From Pinisolibacter aquiterrae (lineage in GTDB: Bacteria; Pseudomonadota; Alphaproteobacteria; Rhizobiales; Ancalomicrobiaceae), in assembly GCF_019160155.1 (NCBI RefSeq), contig NZ_JAFNIH010000058.1, forward strand, positions 48,332 to 112,331: 64,000 nt of DNA, read 5' to 3'. Position numbers and translations under genes: made by a program. The notes under the pieces are model-generated. The model searched no databases, had not been told where the DNA came from, and saw only the letters and a list, made by a program, of their open reading frames with translations. Positions 29,868 to 38,364 of this stretch are shown piece after piece (positions within the stretch are counted from its first letter, which is position 1; every line of letters starts with the position of its first letter).

Positions 29868-30001
29868 GGCCAGGGCGTCCCGATCATCGCCGAGGACAGG
29901 CGGAACAGGGCGAAGAGCGCCTCGCGCATCTCCGGTACGACCGCGATGGCCGGGACGGAGATCAACGCGCACATCATCGTGTAGGTGGAGATTTCGGTCA
30001 T
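29864..30001 (-). CDS. Small hydrophobic protein (45 aa), leaderless and pilin-core-like
   Basis: A 45-codon gene with ATGA overlaps at both ends: its start overlaps the permease stop (30001-29998) and its stop overlaps the ATPase start (29867-29864). That arrangement argues strongly that it is translated. The chain is almost one hydrophobic helix (TYTMMCALISVPAIAVV) followed by an amphipathic stretch (REALFALFRLSSAMIG). Length and layout recall the mature core of Flp-type pilins, but there is no basic leader and no G/xxxxE cleavage site. It may be a membrane peptide modulating the ABC permease or ATPase, or a leaderless pilin-like subunit. Function unknown. Confidence 0.7.
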   Translation of the reverse strand: MTEISTYTMMCALISVPAIAVVPEMREALFALFRLSSAMIGTPWP

Positions 30002-31947
30002 GAGGCCTCCTCGGCGACGCGCGCCTGCGTCACCATGAGATCGATCGGAGCGGTCGAGCGGCGCAGCGGCAGACGTCGGATCGTCCAGAGGGCGGCGACG
30101 ATCGCCGCGATCAGCACCAGCCCGGTCGCCCCGCCGAGATGCGCCAGCCGGCCGATCAGGCTCACGTCGGGGATGAGGCGCGGGTGGAGCAGGCCGAGTT
30201 CGCTCTGCGCCAACCGCGCCGCCTGCGATCCGGCGAACCATCCTTCGAAGGCGGCCTTGGTCAGCTCGGTCAACGCCGCCGCGACGACCGCGCCGAGGAT
30301 CACCGCGAGGCCCATCTGCAGGAGGATGCCGGCCGTGACCTCCCGCCGGCTCATGCCGCGCGCGAGCAGCAGGCCGTAGTTCTTCCGCCGCCGCTCGATC
30401 GTCGGCGCGATCTGCAGGAGAAGGATCACGCCGACGAGGACGAGACCGAAGAGCGCCAGCGCCGAGCCGAGATGGGCGATGACCGCGCGGGCATAGGAGA
30501 TCCGGCCGAGCGCGTCGCGATAGCTCTCCGAACTGATCACCACCGGCTCGCCGCCGAGCGTCTGGCCGGTCACCGCGTCGATCGCCTCGGCGAGATCGAG
30601 CCCATCCGGCACGAAGACGATCCCGGTCCGGAAGTCCGGGAAGGCGGAGAAGGTGAAGGCCGCCTCCGCGCCGCCGTCGGCGCAGGCGCCGCGCGTATCC
30701 TGCGCGAGCAGCGAGGGGCGAACCGCCGCGCAGCGCGCCGTCGCCGTCCGCCCCGCGACCGCGAGCGGCGCGTCGACGAAGTCGAACCCCGGCCGAACCG
30801 CGTCGAAACCGGCGTCGGGGGCGAGCCCGGATCGCGCCAGACACGCCCTCGCCACCGCCCAGGTCACCTCGCCGTCGAGCTCCAGCACCCGGTCGGTGCC
30901 GCGCTCGCTCCAGCGGAACGGCCCGTTCGAGCCGAAGCTGCGCCGGCCGAGGCAGGCGGCGACCTCGGCGAGCCCGTCGCGGCCGCCGGCCTCGAGGCGC
31001 CGGCGCACCTCGGCCCGTGTCGCGCCATAGACCGTGATCCGCCGCAACACCGCGCCGGACCCCCCCTCGTCGTCGACGTCCTCCGGCCCGAGATTGGTCA
31101 GGTTCTCGTTCTCGTAGACGAGTTTCGCCGGCGCGATCACGTCGAGCGGCACCAGCAGCGAGACCTTCTGCAGGCCCGGCAGGCTCTCCACCCAGGTCAC
31201 GTCGAAGAGCTGGAGACGGCGGAGATTGCCGTGCAGACGCACCGAGAGGATCAGCCGGTGGAGATCGGTGACGTCGTCGATCCGTTCGGGCAGCGCCTCG
31301 AGCAGGGGCGCCGGCACCCCGCCGGCGAGACCCGCGCGATAGGCGGCATAGTCGAAGCGCTTGCGGAAGGTCGCGGCATTGGCGACGAGCGTCCGGCCCG
31401 AGGCCGGCCCGCCCGAGGCGAACCACAAGGGATTGGTGCGGTCGATGCCCCAACCGCGCAGCTCCATCGGCGGATCGCCCGGCCCCATCCGTTCGCGCCA
31501 CACGATCGCCGCGGCGCACGGGCTCTCGGGACCGGCGGTCGCGCAGGGAAGCCGCACGTAGGGATCGAGCGGCTCCACCTCGACGACCGGATGGAAGTCG
31601 AGCTTCGCCAAGGGGCCGTTCGGATCGCGCGGCCGGTGCGCGGCGGTGAAGCCGCCCCCGTTGCGAAACGCCGCCAATTGCTCGGGGCCGAGAAAGAGCC
31701 GGCTCGAATGCACCAGCAGCCAGATCGGCGTGCCCGCGCCCTCGACATGGCCGAGCATGCCCTGGATCAGGTTCCTCTGGAGCGCGCTGCCCGAACTCGT
31801 CGCCAGGGTGGTGAGGCCGATCAGCACGGCGCAGAGCACCGTCAGCGCGCCGAAGTCGCGCCCCGCCGGGGCCGGGCGCCAGAACATCACGCCGCCGCGC
31901 AGGAATTCGATCGATGCCAGCCGAAGGGCGACCGCGAGCCGCTTCAT
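29998..31947 (-). CDS. ABC transporter permease, MacB/FtsX-like with large periplasmic domain
   Basis: A 649-aa inner-membrane protein. One membrane helix lies at about 32-55, then a roughly 420-residue extracytoplasmic domain, then three helices near 480-505, 530-556 and 600-620. The TM2-TM3 connector ERRRKNYGLLLARGMSRREV is the typical FtsX-family cytoplasmic loop. This topology is that of type VII ABC proteins (MacB, LolCE, FtsX), which convert ATP hydrolysis into periplasmic motion rather than carrying a solute through the membrane. Start at 31947 behind GGAGG, overlapping the ATPase gene stop by 4 bp. It is an unusual partner for a Tad-type locus. Confidence 0.87.
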   Translation of the reverse strand: MKRLAVALRLASIEFLRGGVMFWRPAPAGRDFGALTVLCAVLIGLTTLATSSGSALQRNLIQGMLGHVEGAGTPIWLLVHSSRLFLGPEQLAAFRNGGGFTAAHRPRDPNGPLAKLDFHPVVEVEPLDPYVRLPCATAGPESPCAAAIVWRERMGPGDPPMELRGWGIDRTNPLWFASGGPASGRTLVANAATFRKRFDYAAYRAGLAGGVPAPLLEALPERIDDVTDLHRLILSVRLHGNLRRLQLFDVTWVESLPGLQKVSLLVPLDVIAPAKLVYENENLTNLGPEDVDDEGGSGAVLRRITVYGATRAEVRRRLEAGGRDGLAEVAACLGRRSFGSNGPFRWSERGTDRVLELDGEVTWAVARACLARSGLAPDAGFDAVRPGFDFVDAPLAVAGRTATARCAAVRPSLLAQDTRGACADGGAEAAFTFSAFPDFRTGIVFVPDGLDLAEAIDAVTGQTLGGEPVVISSESYRDALGRISYARAVIAHLGSALALFGLVLVGVILLLQIAPTIERRRKNYGLLLARGMSRREVTAGILLQMGLAVILGAVVAAALTELTKAAFEGWFAGSQAARLAQSELGLLHPRLIPDVSLIGRLAHLGGATGLVLIAAIVAALWTIRRLPLRRSTAPIDLMVTQARVAEEAS

Positions 31948-32816
31948 CGTCGCGCCTCCTCGGCCGCCGCCCGCCCTCGGCCGCCCGCGCTTCGCCGCAG
32001 CAGATCCTCCACCGGGATCAGTCGCGCGTCCGGCCGCTCGCCCTCGAACCGATCGAGCAGCAGCGCCACCTCGGCGCCCTCGAACTCCTCCCGGTCGTGG
32101 TGATGGGTGACCCAGACGAACACCCGGCCGGGCGCGGCCCGCACCCAACCGTCCATCACCGCGGCGATCTCCCGCCGGGTGTGGGGGTCGAGATTGCCGG
32201 TCGGTTCGTCGGCGAAGAGCACGTCCGGGTCGGTCGCCATCGCCTGACACAGGGCGACGCGCTGCTTCTGTCCGCCGGAGAGCTGCTCGGCGAAACGCCG
32301 GCCGATCGCCTCGACCCGTTCGCCGTCGATCAGCACCTCGCGCAGCTTCTCCATCGCCCGCTCGACGCGCGCCCCCCGGCTCGCCGGCCGGTCGGCGCGC
32401 GTCGACAGTTCGAGCGTCAGCACCAGATTTTCGAGCACGGTGAGGTGGGGCAGCAGGGCCGCCTCCTGGAAGGCGAAGCCGAACCGGCGCCGCCGCAACT
32501 CGTCGGCGCGGCGCCAATCCTCGGGCCCGAGGTCGCAGACGTCGCCGTCGGGAAAGCTCCAGCGGATGCGGCCCCCGATCGGCGGTTTCTGGCCGGCGAT
32601 CGCCAGGAGCAGGGTGCTCTTGCCGAGGCCGGTGCGCCCGAGGATCGGCAGGCGCCGCCCGAGGGCCGTGAAGTCGAGCTCGAGCGAGACCGGCTCGACG
32701 ATCGCGCGGCCCTGCCAGCCGATGTGGAGCCCGTCGAGCGAGAGGCGGATCGTCGGCGTGGCGGTCGCCGCCCCGATCGCGACGCCGGCCGGATCGGGGT
32801 CAGGGCAGATAATCAT
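31944..32816 (-). CDS. ABC transporter ATP-binding protein
   Basis: Nucleotide-binding subunit (290 aa) of the adjacent FtsX/MacB-like permease. Walker A is GRTGLGKST, the Q-loop is in FAFQEAALLPHLTV, the signature is LSGGQKQRVALCQA and Walker B is VLFADEPTGNLD, followed by the switch His in WVTHHHDRE. All catalytic elements are intact, and the subfamily resembles LolD/MacB-type ATPases. It overlaps the vWA gene upstream by 17 bp and the permease downstream by 4 bp, so all three are co-translated. Confidence 0.93.
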   Translation of the reverse strand: MIICPDPDPAGVAIGAATATPTIRLSLDGLHIGWQGRAIVEPVSLELDFTALGRRLPILGRTGLGKSTLLLAIAGQKPPIGGRIRWSFPDGDVCDLGPEDWRRADELRRRRFGFAFQEAALLPHLTVLENLVLTLELSTRADRPASRGARVERAMEKLREVLIDGERVEAIGRRFAEQLSGGQKQRVALCQAMATDPDVLFADEPTGNLDPHTRREIAAVMDGWVRAAPGRVFVWVTHHHDREEFEGAEVALLLDRFEGERPDARLIPVEDLLRRSAGGRGRAAAEEARR

Positions 32817-35292
32817 GGGGAACCCAATAGACGCGCTCGCCGATCCCGGCGTCCTTGCTCAGGGAGTATTTCTTGTCGTCCGGCCACTGCACCAGTACGT
32901 CGATCGGCGTGCGGATCCACGGGATCTTGGCGCCGGCCTCGGTCATGCCGGGGCACTCGCCGGGCGCCTTCTCCTCGCGGCGGTTGCTGAGGCGGTCGCT
33001 GTTGAGGACGCGCTCGAGCATGTAGGAACTGTTGCGCAGCCAGTTGCGCAACCGATCCACCTCGCAGGTCGGCATGCTGCCGGCCTCCTCGAGCTGCTTG
33101 AACGTGTAGTTCATCAGCGGCGTCTTGATCGGCCCCGGCAGACGGCCGGCCCGCTGCACGAACTCGCCGATCTGTTGATTGAGGTTCTCCGGCGACGGCA
33201 TCCGCAGCGTCGACTGCAGCGACTGTTGCACCAGATTGCCGAAGGCGCGCCGCTGTTCCGGCAGCGACGTGTCGGCGCTGTCGACGATCGGCTTGGTCAG
33301 GCTCGCCCATCGCGCCAGCTGGTCGGCGAGCAGCCACGCCTCCAGCACGTGCGGCTGGTTGCGCTTCACATGGACCTCGAACACGCCCTCGTAGATCGCC
33401 TGTTTGCAGGTCTCCGGCGAATCCGCGCAGGCGGTGCGCCGCAGCATGTTCCAGAACAGCACGGGGACGTCGTTGTTCTCGTTGCGCAGCCGCTCGATGA
33501 TCTTCTCGATCGGGGCGCCGCCGCGCAGATCGATCAGGACGTCGTTGATGATGCCGGGATTGGCGACCTCCTTGACGCTGGCGGTGATGCGCTCGAGCAT
33601 GTCGCGGGTCGCCCGCCCGCCCGAGGCGAGGTCGATGAAATAGCGCTCCGGGTCGACGCGCACGGCGTCGGCGGCGCCGGCATTGGCGCGTTGCGCCACC
33701 TTCCTCAGGATCTCCATCGCGTCGGTGCGGAAGGTCTTCCAGGCGGTGTCGTAGGCACCCGGGTTGGAGCTGGCGGACGTGTCGGCGTGCGGCGGCCGGA
33801 TGAAGAAGACGGTGAGCTTGTCGATCCCCGACAGGGCCTCGTAGACCTGATCGTGGGTGAGGGCGGGGCGTTTGCGTTCGGCTTGAGCGAAGGGATCGTA
33901 GCCGGCGTCGCCGATCACGAAGAGCAGCTTCTGGCGATCGGCGCAGCCGCGGATGTCGTAGGCCGCCTTTTCCAGACCGCCGAGCAGGTTCTCCTCGTAG
34001 TCGTCCTGGTCGTCGGTGGTGACGCCGACCGTCGCCAACCGCTCGTCGAACCGCCGCCGGTCGCGGGCCCGTGCCTCCTCGGTGTTGGCGTCGCAGCGGC
34101 TGTCGGAGAGGGCGACGCCCTCGCCGATGCCGTCGTTTCCCTTGGCGTCGCTGTCGCGGTAGATGCGGAATCCGGCGCGCACCGAGACGTCCTTGGAACG
34201 GGTGCCGATCGCCGTCAGGATGTTCTGGACCACCCCGGGCTGGGTGCCGGTGCCGCGCACGGCGTCGATGTAGGGGGCCATGCTCTTGGTCCCGTCGATC
34301 AGGAAGAACACGTCGACCTTGTTGAAGGCGCGGATTCCCTCCTCGTTGATCCCGGGCGTCTGCGCCGGATCGACCTTGAGCCTTTCGAGCATCGCCTTGG
34401 TCAGCTTGATCTTGCCGTCGACGATCTCGGCGCCGCCCAGGCCGGAGGTCGACACCACCACCCGATAGGCGTCGGGCGTGACCTCGAGCACCGGCAGCCG
34501 CAGCGCGCTGGTGAACCAGGAGAGGCCGCCCAGGATCGGAATGCAGGCGCCGCTGAAGTCGCGTTCCTCGTGGCCGCAGATCTGGCCGGTGCTGCCGTCG
34601 GGGTTCTTGATGTCGTGCGGCGGCCGCAGGCCGATCGCCCAGTTCCAGTTGATCGCCTCGTCCTTCTTGATCCAGCCGACCAGCCGGTCGCTCTCGCTGG
34701 CGAGGGTGAACTTGTCGGCGACGAGATAGGCCTGGGGCGACTCACCGTAGATCAGATAGGTCGCGAGCCGGGTCAGATGGCGGTCGTCGGCGGCGAAGCG
34801 GGTCGCCGACGGCTCGCGGAACGCCGTGATGCTCTGGATCTCGTTCTGCCGCTGGACCGTCTTGGTGCGGATCAGCGCCTTCCGCTCGATCTGGGTCGCG
34901 CCGTCGCGCATCGGCGAGAGGTTGCAGAGGAGATCGGCGCGATCCATCCAATAGAGCGCCGCCCCCTCGCGCGGAAACATCACCCCGACGCGTCCGTTCG
35001 GACTGTCGCCCTTCGGGTCGACCTCCACCACGGCGAGCCCGGTCGAGAACGGCACCGTGCGCGCCGGCGCCCCTCCGACCGGCTCCTTGAAGGCGGGCGC
35101 CTCGTGACGGGCGACGAAGACGGTGCGGCCGTCGGCGTTCTTGCTGGTGAAGCCGAAGATCTCGAAGAACTTGGTCTTGCTGCAGTCACCGGCGAAGCCT
35201 GTCGCCGGCGTTTCCTCCGCCGCCGCCGCGCTTGCGAGAAACAGCCCGAAGGCGACGAGCAGTGCCGAGAAGATCCCGTTGTCGATACGCAT
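32800..35292 (-). CDS. Secreted von Willebrand factor A-domain protein
   Basis: An 830-aa exported protein. A signal peptide occupies residues 1-25 (LLVAFGLFLASAAAA). The region to about 300 is unassigned, with SH3-like beta character and several Cys. A vWA domain begins near residue 326 with a MIDAS-type DGTKSM in FNKVDVFFLIDGTKSM (the DxTxS form). FVIGDAGYDPF lies further on. The C-terminal 350 residues are helical and unassigned. vWA proteins commonly act as metal-dependent protein-interaction or adhesion modules; the ligand is unknown. It stands second in the leftward operon, immediately before the ABC genes. Confidence 0.8.
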   Translation of the reverse strand: MRIDNGIFSALLVAFGLFLASAAAAEETPATGFAGDCSKTKFFEIFGFTSKNADGRTVFVARHEAPAFKEPVGGAPARTVPFSTGLAVVEVDPKGDSPNGRVGVMFPREGAALYWMDRADLLCNLSPMRDGATQIERKALIRTKTVQRQNEIQSITAFREPSATRFAADDRHLTRLATYLIYGESPQAYLVADKFTLASESDRLVGWIKKDEAINWNWAIGLRPPHDIKNPDGSTGQICGHEERDFSGACIPILGGLSWFTSALRLPVLEVTPDAYRVVVSTSGLGGAEIVDGKIKLTKAMLERLKVDPAQTPGINEEGIRAFNKVDVFFLIDGTKSMAPYIDAVRGTGTQPGVVQNILTAIGTRSKDVSVRAGFRIYRDSDAKGNDGIGEGVALSDSRCDANTEEARARDRRRFDERLATVGVTTDDQDDYEENLLGGLEKAAYDIRGCADRQKLLFVIGDAGYDPFAQAERKRPALTHDQVYEALSGIDKLTVFFIRPPHADTSASSNPGAYDTAWKTFRTDAMEILRKVAQRANAGAADAVRVDPERYFIDLASGGRATRDMLERITASVKEVANPGIINDVLIDLRGGAPIEKIIERLRNENNDVPVLFWNMLRRTACADSPETCKQAIYEGVFEVHVKRNQPHVLEAWLLADQLARWASLTKPIVDSADTSLPEQRRAFGNLVQQSLQSTLRMPSPENLNQQIGEFVQRAGRLPGPIKTPLMNYTFKQLEEAGSMPTCEVDRLRNWLRNSSYMLERVLNSDRLSNRREEKAPGECPGMTEAGAKIPWIRTPIDVLVQWPDDKKYSLSKDAGIGERVYWVPHDYLP

Positions 35293-35322
35293 GACGAACC
35301 TCGGACGGAGTGGGGGACGACG

Positions 35323-37575
35323 TCACCTGCGGGTCAATGTCTCGAGAATCTCCCGCAGGAACCGGGCGTCGGGGTCGGAACTGCCCACCTGCCGGCAGGA
35401 GAAGTTGGGATAGGCGCCGAATTCCTCGGTCCAGCCGGCGCAGCCGCTCAGGGCGACGATCGTCAGGGCGATCTTCTGACGGGCCAGCCACGTGTAGATC
35501 GGCCCGGTGAAGCGCGGGACGATCTGGTCGTTGGCGCCGCTGATCACGTAGACGAGGGTGTCGATGTCGGCATCCTTGTATTCGTCGTAGATCTGCAGCG
35601 TGTCCGGGACCGCCTGCATCGAGCGATAACTGAAGGTCAACTCCGCGCGCAGCGTGTTGCGAATGGCGAGATCGCGATCCTTCTCGCTCATCCGTTCCAT
35701 CAGGAGGATGTCCTCGGCGCGGAACACCGAGCGCAGCTTGCGGTCGCCGTCGATGGCGCCGATGGTGATCGGCAGTCGCGCGCGGCTCGTCGCGAGCCGG
35801 CCCACCCATTCGCGCAGGACGTTGCGGATCGGCATCGACAGGTTGCGCTCGTCGAAGTCTCGCGACAGCGAGAAGAGGAGGATCCGCCGCTTGCCGACGA
35901 CCACCATGGGATGAAAGGTGATGTCCAGGTGTTGCGCCGACGTTCCCTCGCCGGCGCGGAAGAAGGGCCGGGGCGTGGTGCACTCGGAGATCGGCCGGTC
36001 GTTCCACAGCAGCACCGCCGCCGCCGTCGGCGCCATGACGATCTGCTGCGCCACGGCCCGGCTCTCGCCGAAACCGCCCTTGGCCGTCGACGCCGCCTCG
36101 CAGGCGGCCGGCGTCTCGAAGATCCGCACCCGCGTGCCGGCGGGCACCGGCGCGTCGATCTTCACCTCGACCGGAACCGGCGGCAGCACCGGCGCCCGCT
36201 CCGGGCCGCGCGCGGCCTCCGCGCCGAGCGCCTCGTCACCGGCGGGATGCGGCGCGCGCTCGCCGTCCCGTTCGCCGAGGTCGCCGTGATCGGCCGCGTC
36301 GGCCTTGGTGGCCGGTGCCGTCGGCGCGGGAGCAGGAGCCGGCGGCGCGGCGACGTCCTTCGCGGGTGGCTCGACCGGGGCCTCCCGGCTCGGCGGCAGG
36401 GGAACCTCCTCGATCACGGGCGGCCGGCTCGGCGGCGGCGCCTCCACGGCGACGGGGGGAACCTCGAGCGTCGCCGCCATGCGGATCCGCACCGTCTCCA
36501 GCTGAACCACCACGGATTCGCCGGCGCATTTCGTGTCGGGATCGAGCCGGCACAGCCAAGCCGCCGCGATCGGCGGCTCCTTGCCGTCCGCGTTCGTGTC
36601 GAGCGGCCGCACCAGCTCGCCGAGGGTCTTCGGCAGGCGGGTCTTCTTGGGGTCGTCGTCGAGCGCCCAGGCCTCGACCGGCCGCCGCCGCGCCACCACG
36701 AGATCCTTCAGGCGCATGCGCGCCGCCGGCGTCCCCCCGGCCCGTTCGGGCGTCTGCCAGACGAAGTTCTTCCCTTGCGTGATCGTCACCTGCATCTTCG
36801 GTTGCAGCTCTGTGTCGACCGTCAGCCGGTTCTGGATCGCCGATCGCTCGAGATCGAGCGCGCCGCAGCGGGGACGCAGCACCGGCTCGCCGTTCTCCCC
36901 CGTCGCGGTGATCAGGGCGAAGGTGTCGTCGCCGACGAAGAGCAGCGGTTCGTAGGCCCAGGCGATCACCGCCGCATCGGTCAACACCCCGTTCTTCGGG
37001 TATTTGACGATGCGCGTGGTCTCGGTCTGCCCGACATGGGCGAGGATGCCGACGCCGAGGCTCGTCCCCGGCTTGACCGGCACGAAGAAGCCGCCCGGCA
37101 CCGCCCCCTTCGGGGCCGGGATCGGATCGGCCTCGCACCGGCCGAAGTCGATCGGCGTCTGCGCGCTCGTCTTGGGCGACCGGGACGGCGGCGCGGCCGG
37201 CGGCGGCCCGCCGGTGTCTTCCGCCGCCTTCATCGGCGCATGTGAACCCGTCTTGCCGGCCCGCGCGCGAGGACCGGGTGCGCCCGTCGCCGCCTCGGAC
37301 GCGGGGGCGTCGGGATGCGGCCGCGTCGTCCCGGGGGCGCGCGGAAGCGGGATCGTCGAGGTGTCGATGCTGCGGCGCTGTTGCGCGATGAGGCGGCCGA
37401 TCTCGTCGCTCGGCGCTTCGGGCAGGGCCTGCGCGCCGCTCATCGCCACGCCCGTCAGCGACAGGCCGGCGACGACGGGCAGCACCGCCCAGCCCCCGGG
37501 ACGTGGGAAAAAGAACTTCGCCGACGTGGTGAGAGTGAAGAGAACTACTGAAAATCCATACCGGATACGTGTCAT
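35323..37575 (-). CDS. Exported Pro-rich protein of unknown function, first gene of the leftward operon
   Basis: I do not recognise this 750-aa protein. A hydrophobic segment at about 27-48 (VLPVVAGLSLTGVAMSGAQA) is a signal peptide or anchor. A Pro/Ala-rich linker (about 55-135), a beta-type domain (about 140-370), a second long Pro/Ala linker (about 375-480) and a C-terminal alpha/beta domain follow. The C-terminal domain contains DTLVYVISGANDQIVP and LTIVALSGCAGW and loosely recalls a vWA-like fold, but I see no MIDAS motif. The ATG at 37575 is preferred to a GTG at 37584 because GGGGTGG is well spaced from it. It is 30 bp upstream of the vWA gene and divergent from the pilin genes. Confidence 0.72.
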   Translation of the reverse strand: MTRIRYGFSVVLFTLTTSAKFFFPRPGGWAVLPVVAGLSLTGVAMSGAQALPEAPSDEIGRLIAQQRRSIDTSTIPLPRAPGTTRPHPDAPASEAATGAPGPRARAGKTGSHAPMKAAEDTGGPPPAAPPSRSPKTSAQTPIDFGRCEADPIPAPKGAVPGGFFVPVKPGTSLGVGILAHVGQTETTRIVKYPKNGVLTDAAVIAWAYEPLLFVGDDTFALITATGENGEPVLRPRCGALDLERSAIQNRLTVDTELQPKMQVTITQGKNFVWQTPERAGGTPAARMRLKDLVVARRRPVEAWALDDDPKKTRLPKTLGELVRPLDTNADGKEPPIAAAWLCRLDPDTKCAGESVVVQLETVRIRMAATLEVPPVAVEAPPPSRPPVIEEVPLPPSREAPVEPPAKDVAAPPAPAPAPTAPATKADAADHGDLGERDGERAPHPAGDEALGAEAARGPERAPVLPPVPVEVKIDAPVPAGTRVRIFETPAACEAASTAKGGFGESRAVAQQIVMAPTAAAVLLWNDRPISECTTPRPFFRAGEGTSAQHLDITFHPMVVVGKRRILLFSLSRDFDERNLSMPIRNVLREWVGRLATSRARLPITIGAIDGDRKLRSVFRAEDILLMERMSEKDRDLAIRNTLRAELTFSYRSMQAVPDTLQIYDEYKDADIDTLVYVISGANDQIVPRFTGPIYTWLARQKIALTIVALSGCAGWTEEFGAYPNFSCRQVGSSDPDARFLREILETLTRR

Positions 37576-38037
37576 GCCGGCCACCCCAGTCCGGTCGAAC
37601 GATCGCCGAAACGATAGTCGGGCATCGGTAAGACAATCAAGGCGCTAATCGCGTCATGGTCGCAACGCACCCCGATCACATGCGTGTGAGACGAAAAAGA
37701 CACACTCTCGAGATGCAATTCTCGGCGGACACGCGTCGAATGGTGGGCGAATCGAGCGCCAAGATAAGAATCAACACATTGAACAACATGATGAAATTTG
37801 ATATTCTCGCAAAAGACGCCATTTCGATGAACACGTCTTTTTCGAGCGCAACCGACGCTTGTTGTACAAATAACGGCATGCTAGCGTGAGAGAGTGTCCG
37901 AGGGTCGGATGAAAATTACAATCAAAAATTGCATCGACGTGTTTCCGTCGAGAAGCGAAAACGGCACGTGGTATCGCAGTCGAAGTCCTCGTGACGATGG
38001 AAATCGAGCGTCATTTCAGAATGATTCGGAGGAGAAA
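37576..38037. other. 462-bp AT-richer divergent promoter region
   Basis: This region drives both halves of the Tad-like locus. It is clearly lower in GC than the genes on each side. On the plus strand TTGAAC (37779-37784) and TATTCT (37802-37807) with 17-bp spacing are a plausible promoter. TTGTACAA (37862-37869) is an 8-bp palindrome that could be an operator. GGAGGAG precedes the pilin ATG. A frame open from 37894 in phase with the pilin is probably leader, not coding, because of the strong ribosome-binding site at 38028-38034. Confidence 0.5.
37779..37807 (+). promoter_or_regulatory. Candidate promoter of the pilin operon
   Basis: TTGAAC and TATTCT separated by 17 bp resemble -35 and -10 boxes of the housekeeping sigma factor, about 230 bp upstream of the first pilin gene. 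The long AT-richer leader would then be untranslated. Read by eye only. Confidence 0.35.
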
Positions 38038-38265
38038 ATGAGATTATTTTCCAGAAGAGTGCGTTCTGCGGCCGATCGACTTCGGCGCGATCAACGTGGT
38101 CTCACCGTGCCGGAGATGATCATGCTCGCCGCCTTCGTCCTCATTCCGGTGATCATCGCCGTCGGCGGCTTCAGCAAGCAGATCCTCACCAGTCTCAGCG
38201 GCGGAGTGAACAACACCGCGACGACCGGCAATGAAATCAAGTGGCCGGGAAGCAGCGGCAACTGA
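38038..38265 (+). CDS. Flp-type minor/major pilin (75 aa)
   Basis: Small prepilin of the Flp/Tad class. A basic leader of about 20 residues ends in RRDQRG. Cleavage after Gly gives LTVPEMIMLAAFVLIPVIIA, which has the required Glu at mature position 5, a hydrophobic core and a short Gly/Ser/Asn-rich tail. Expected substrate of the TadV peptidase encoded two genes downstream. The start at 38038 follows GGAGGAG. It is first in the rightward operon, the usual place for the main pilin, so it is the best major-pilin candidate. Two overlapping hairpins follow in the 99-bp gap before the next pilin gene. Confidence 0.85.
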   Translation: MRLFSRRVRSAADRLRRDQRGLTVPEMIMLAAFVLIPVIIAVGGFSKQILTSLSGGVNNTATTGNEIKWPGSSGN

Positions 38266-38269
38266 CGCA

Positions 38270-38302
38270 GCCACTTACGAGTGGCGTCCTTTCTGGGACG
38301 CC
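38270..38302 (+). other. Two overlapping hairpins between the pilin genes
   Basis: GCCACT-TACG-AGTGGC (38270-38285) and GGCGTCC-TTTCTG-GGACGCC (38283-38302) share bases 38283-38285, so only one can form fully. There is no U-tract. They may protect or process the first pilin mRNA and set the ratio of the two pilins. Confidence 0.4.
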
Positions 38303-38364
38303 GCTCGATCGAACGAGGTCGTCGAGGGGCGAGGGGGCTCGCCGCGAGTGAGGGTGGGAGCGAC

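Noticed and set aside
32440..37245. A 1601-codon plus-strand open frame
   Set aside because: Antisense to the vWA, ABC and Pro-rich protein genes, which have signal peptides, Walker motifs and gene overlaps.
37894..38037. A longer first pilin starting at 37894
   Set aside because: It would add 48 residues without leader character; GGAGGAG directly precedes the ATG at 38038 and the basic leader begins there.
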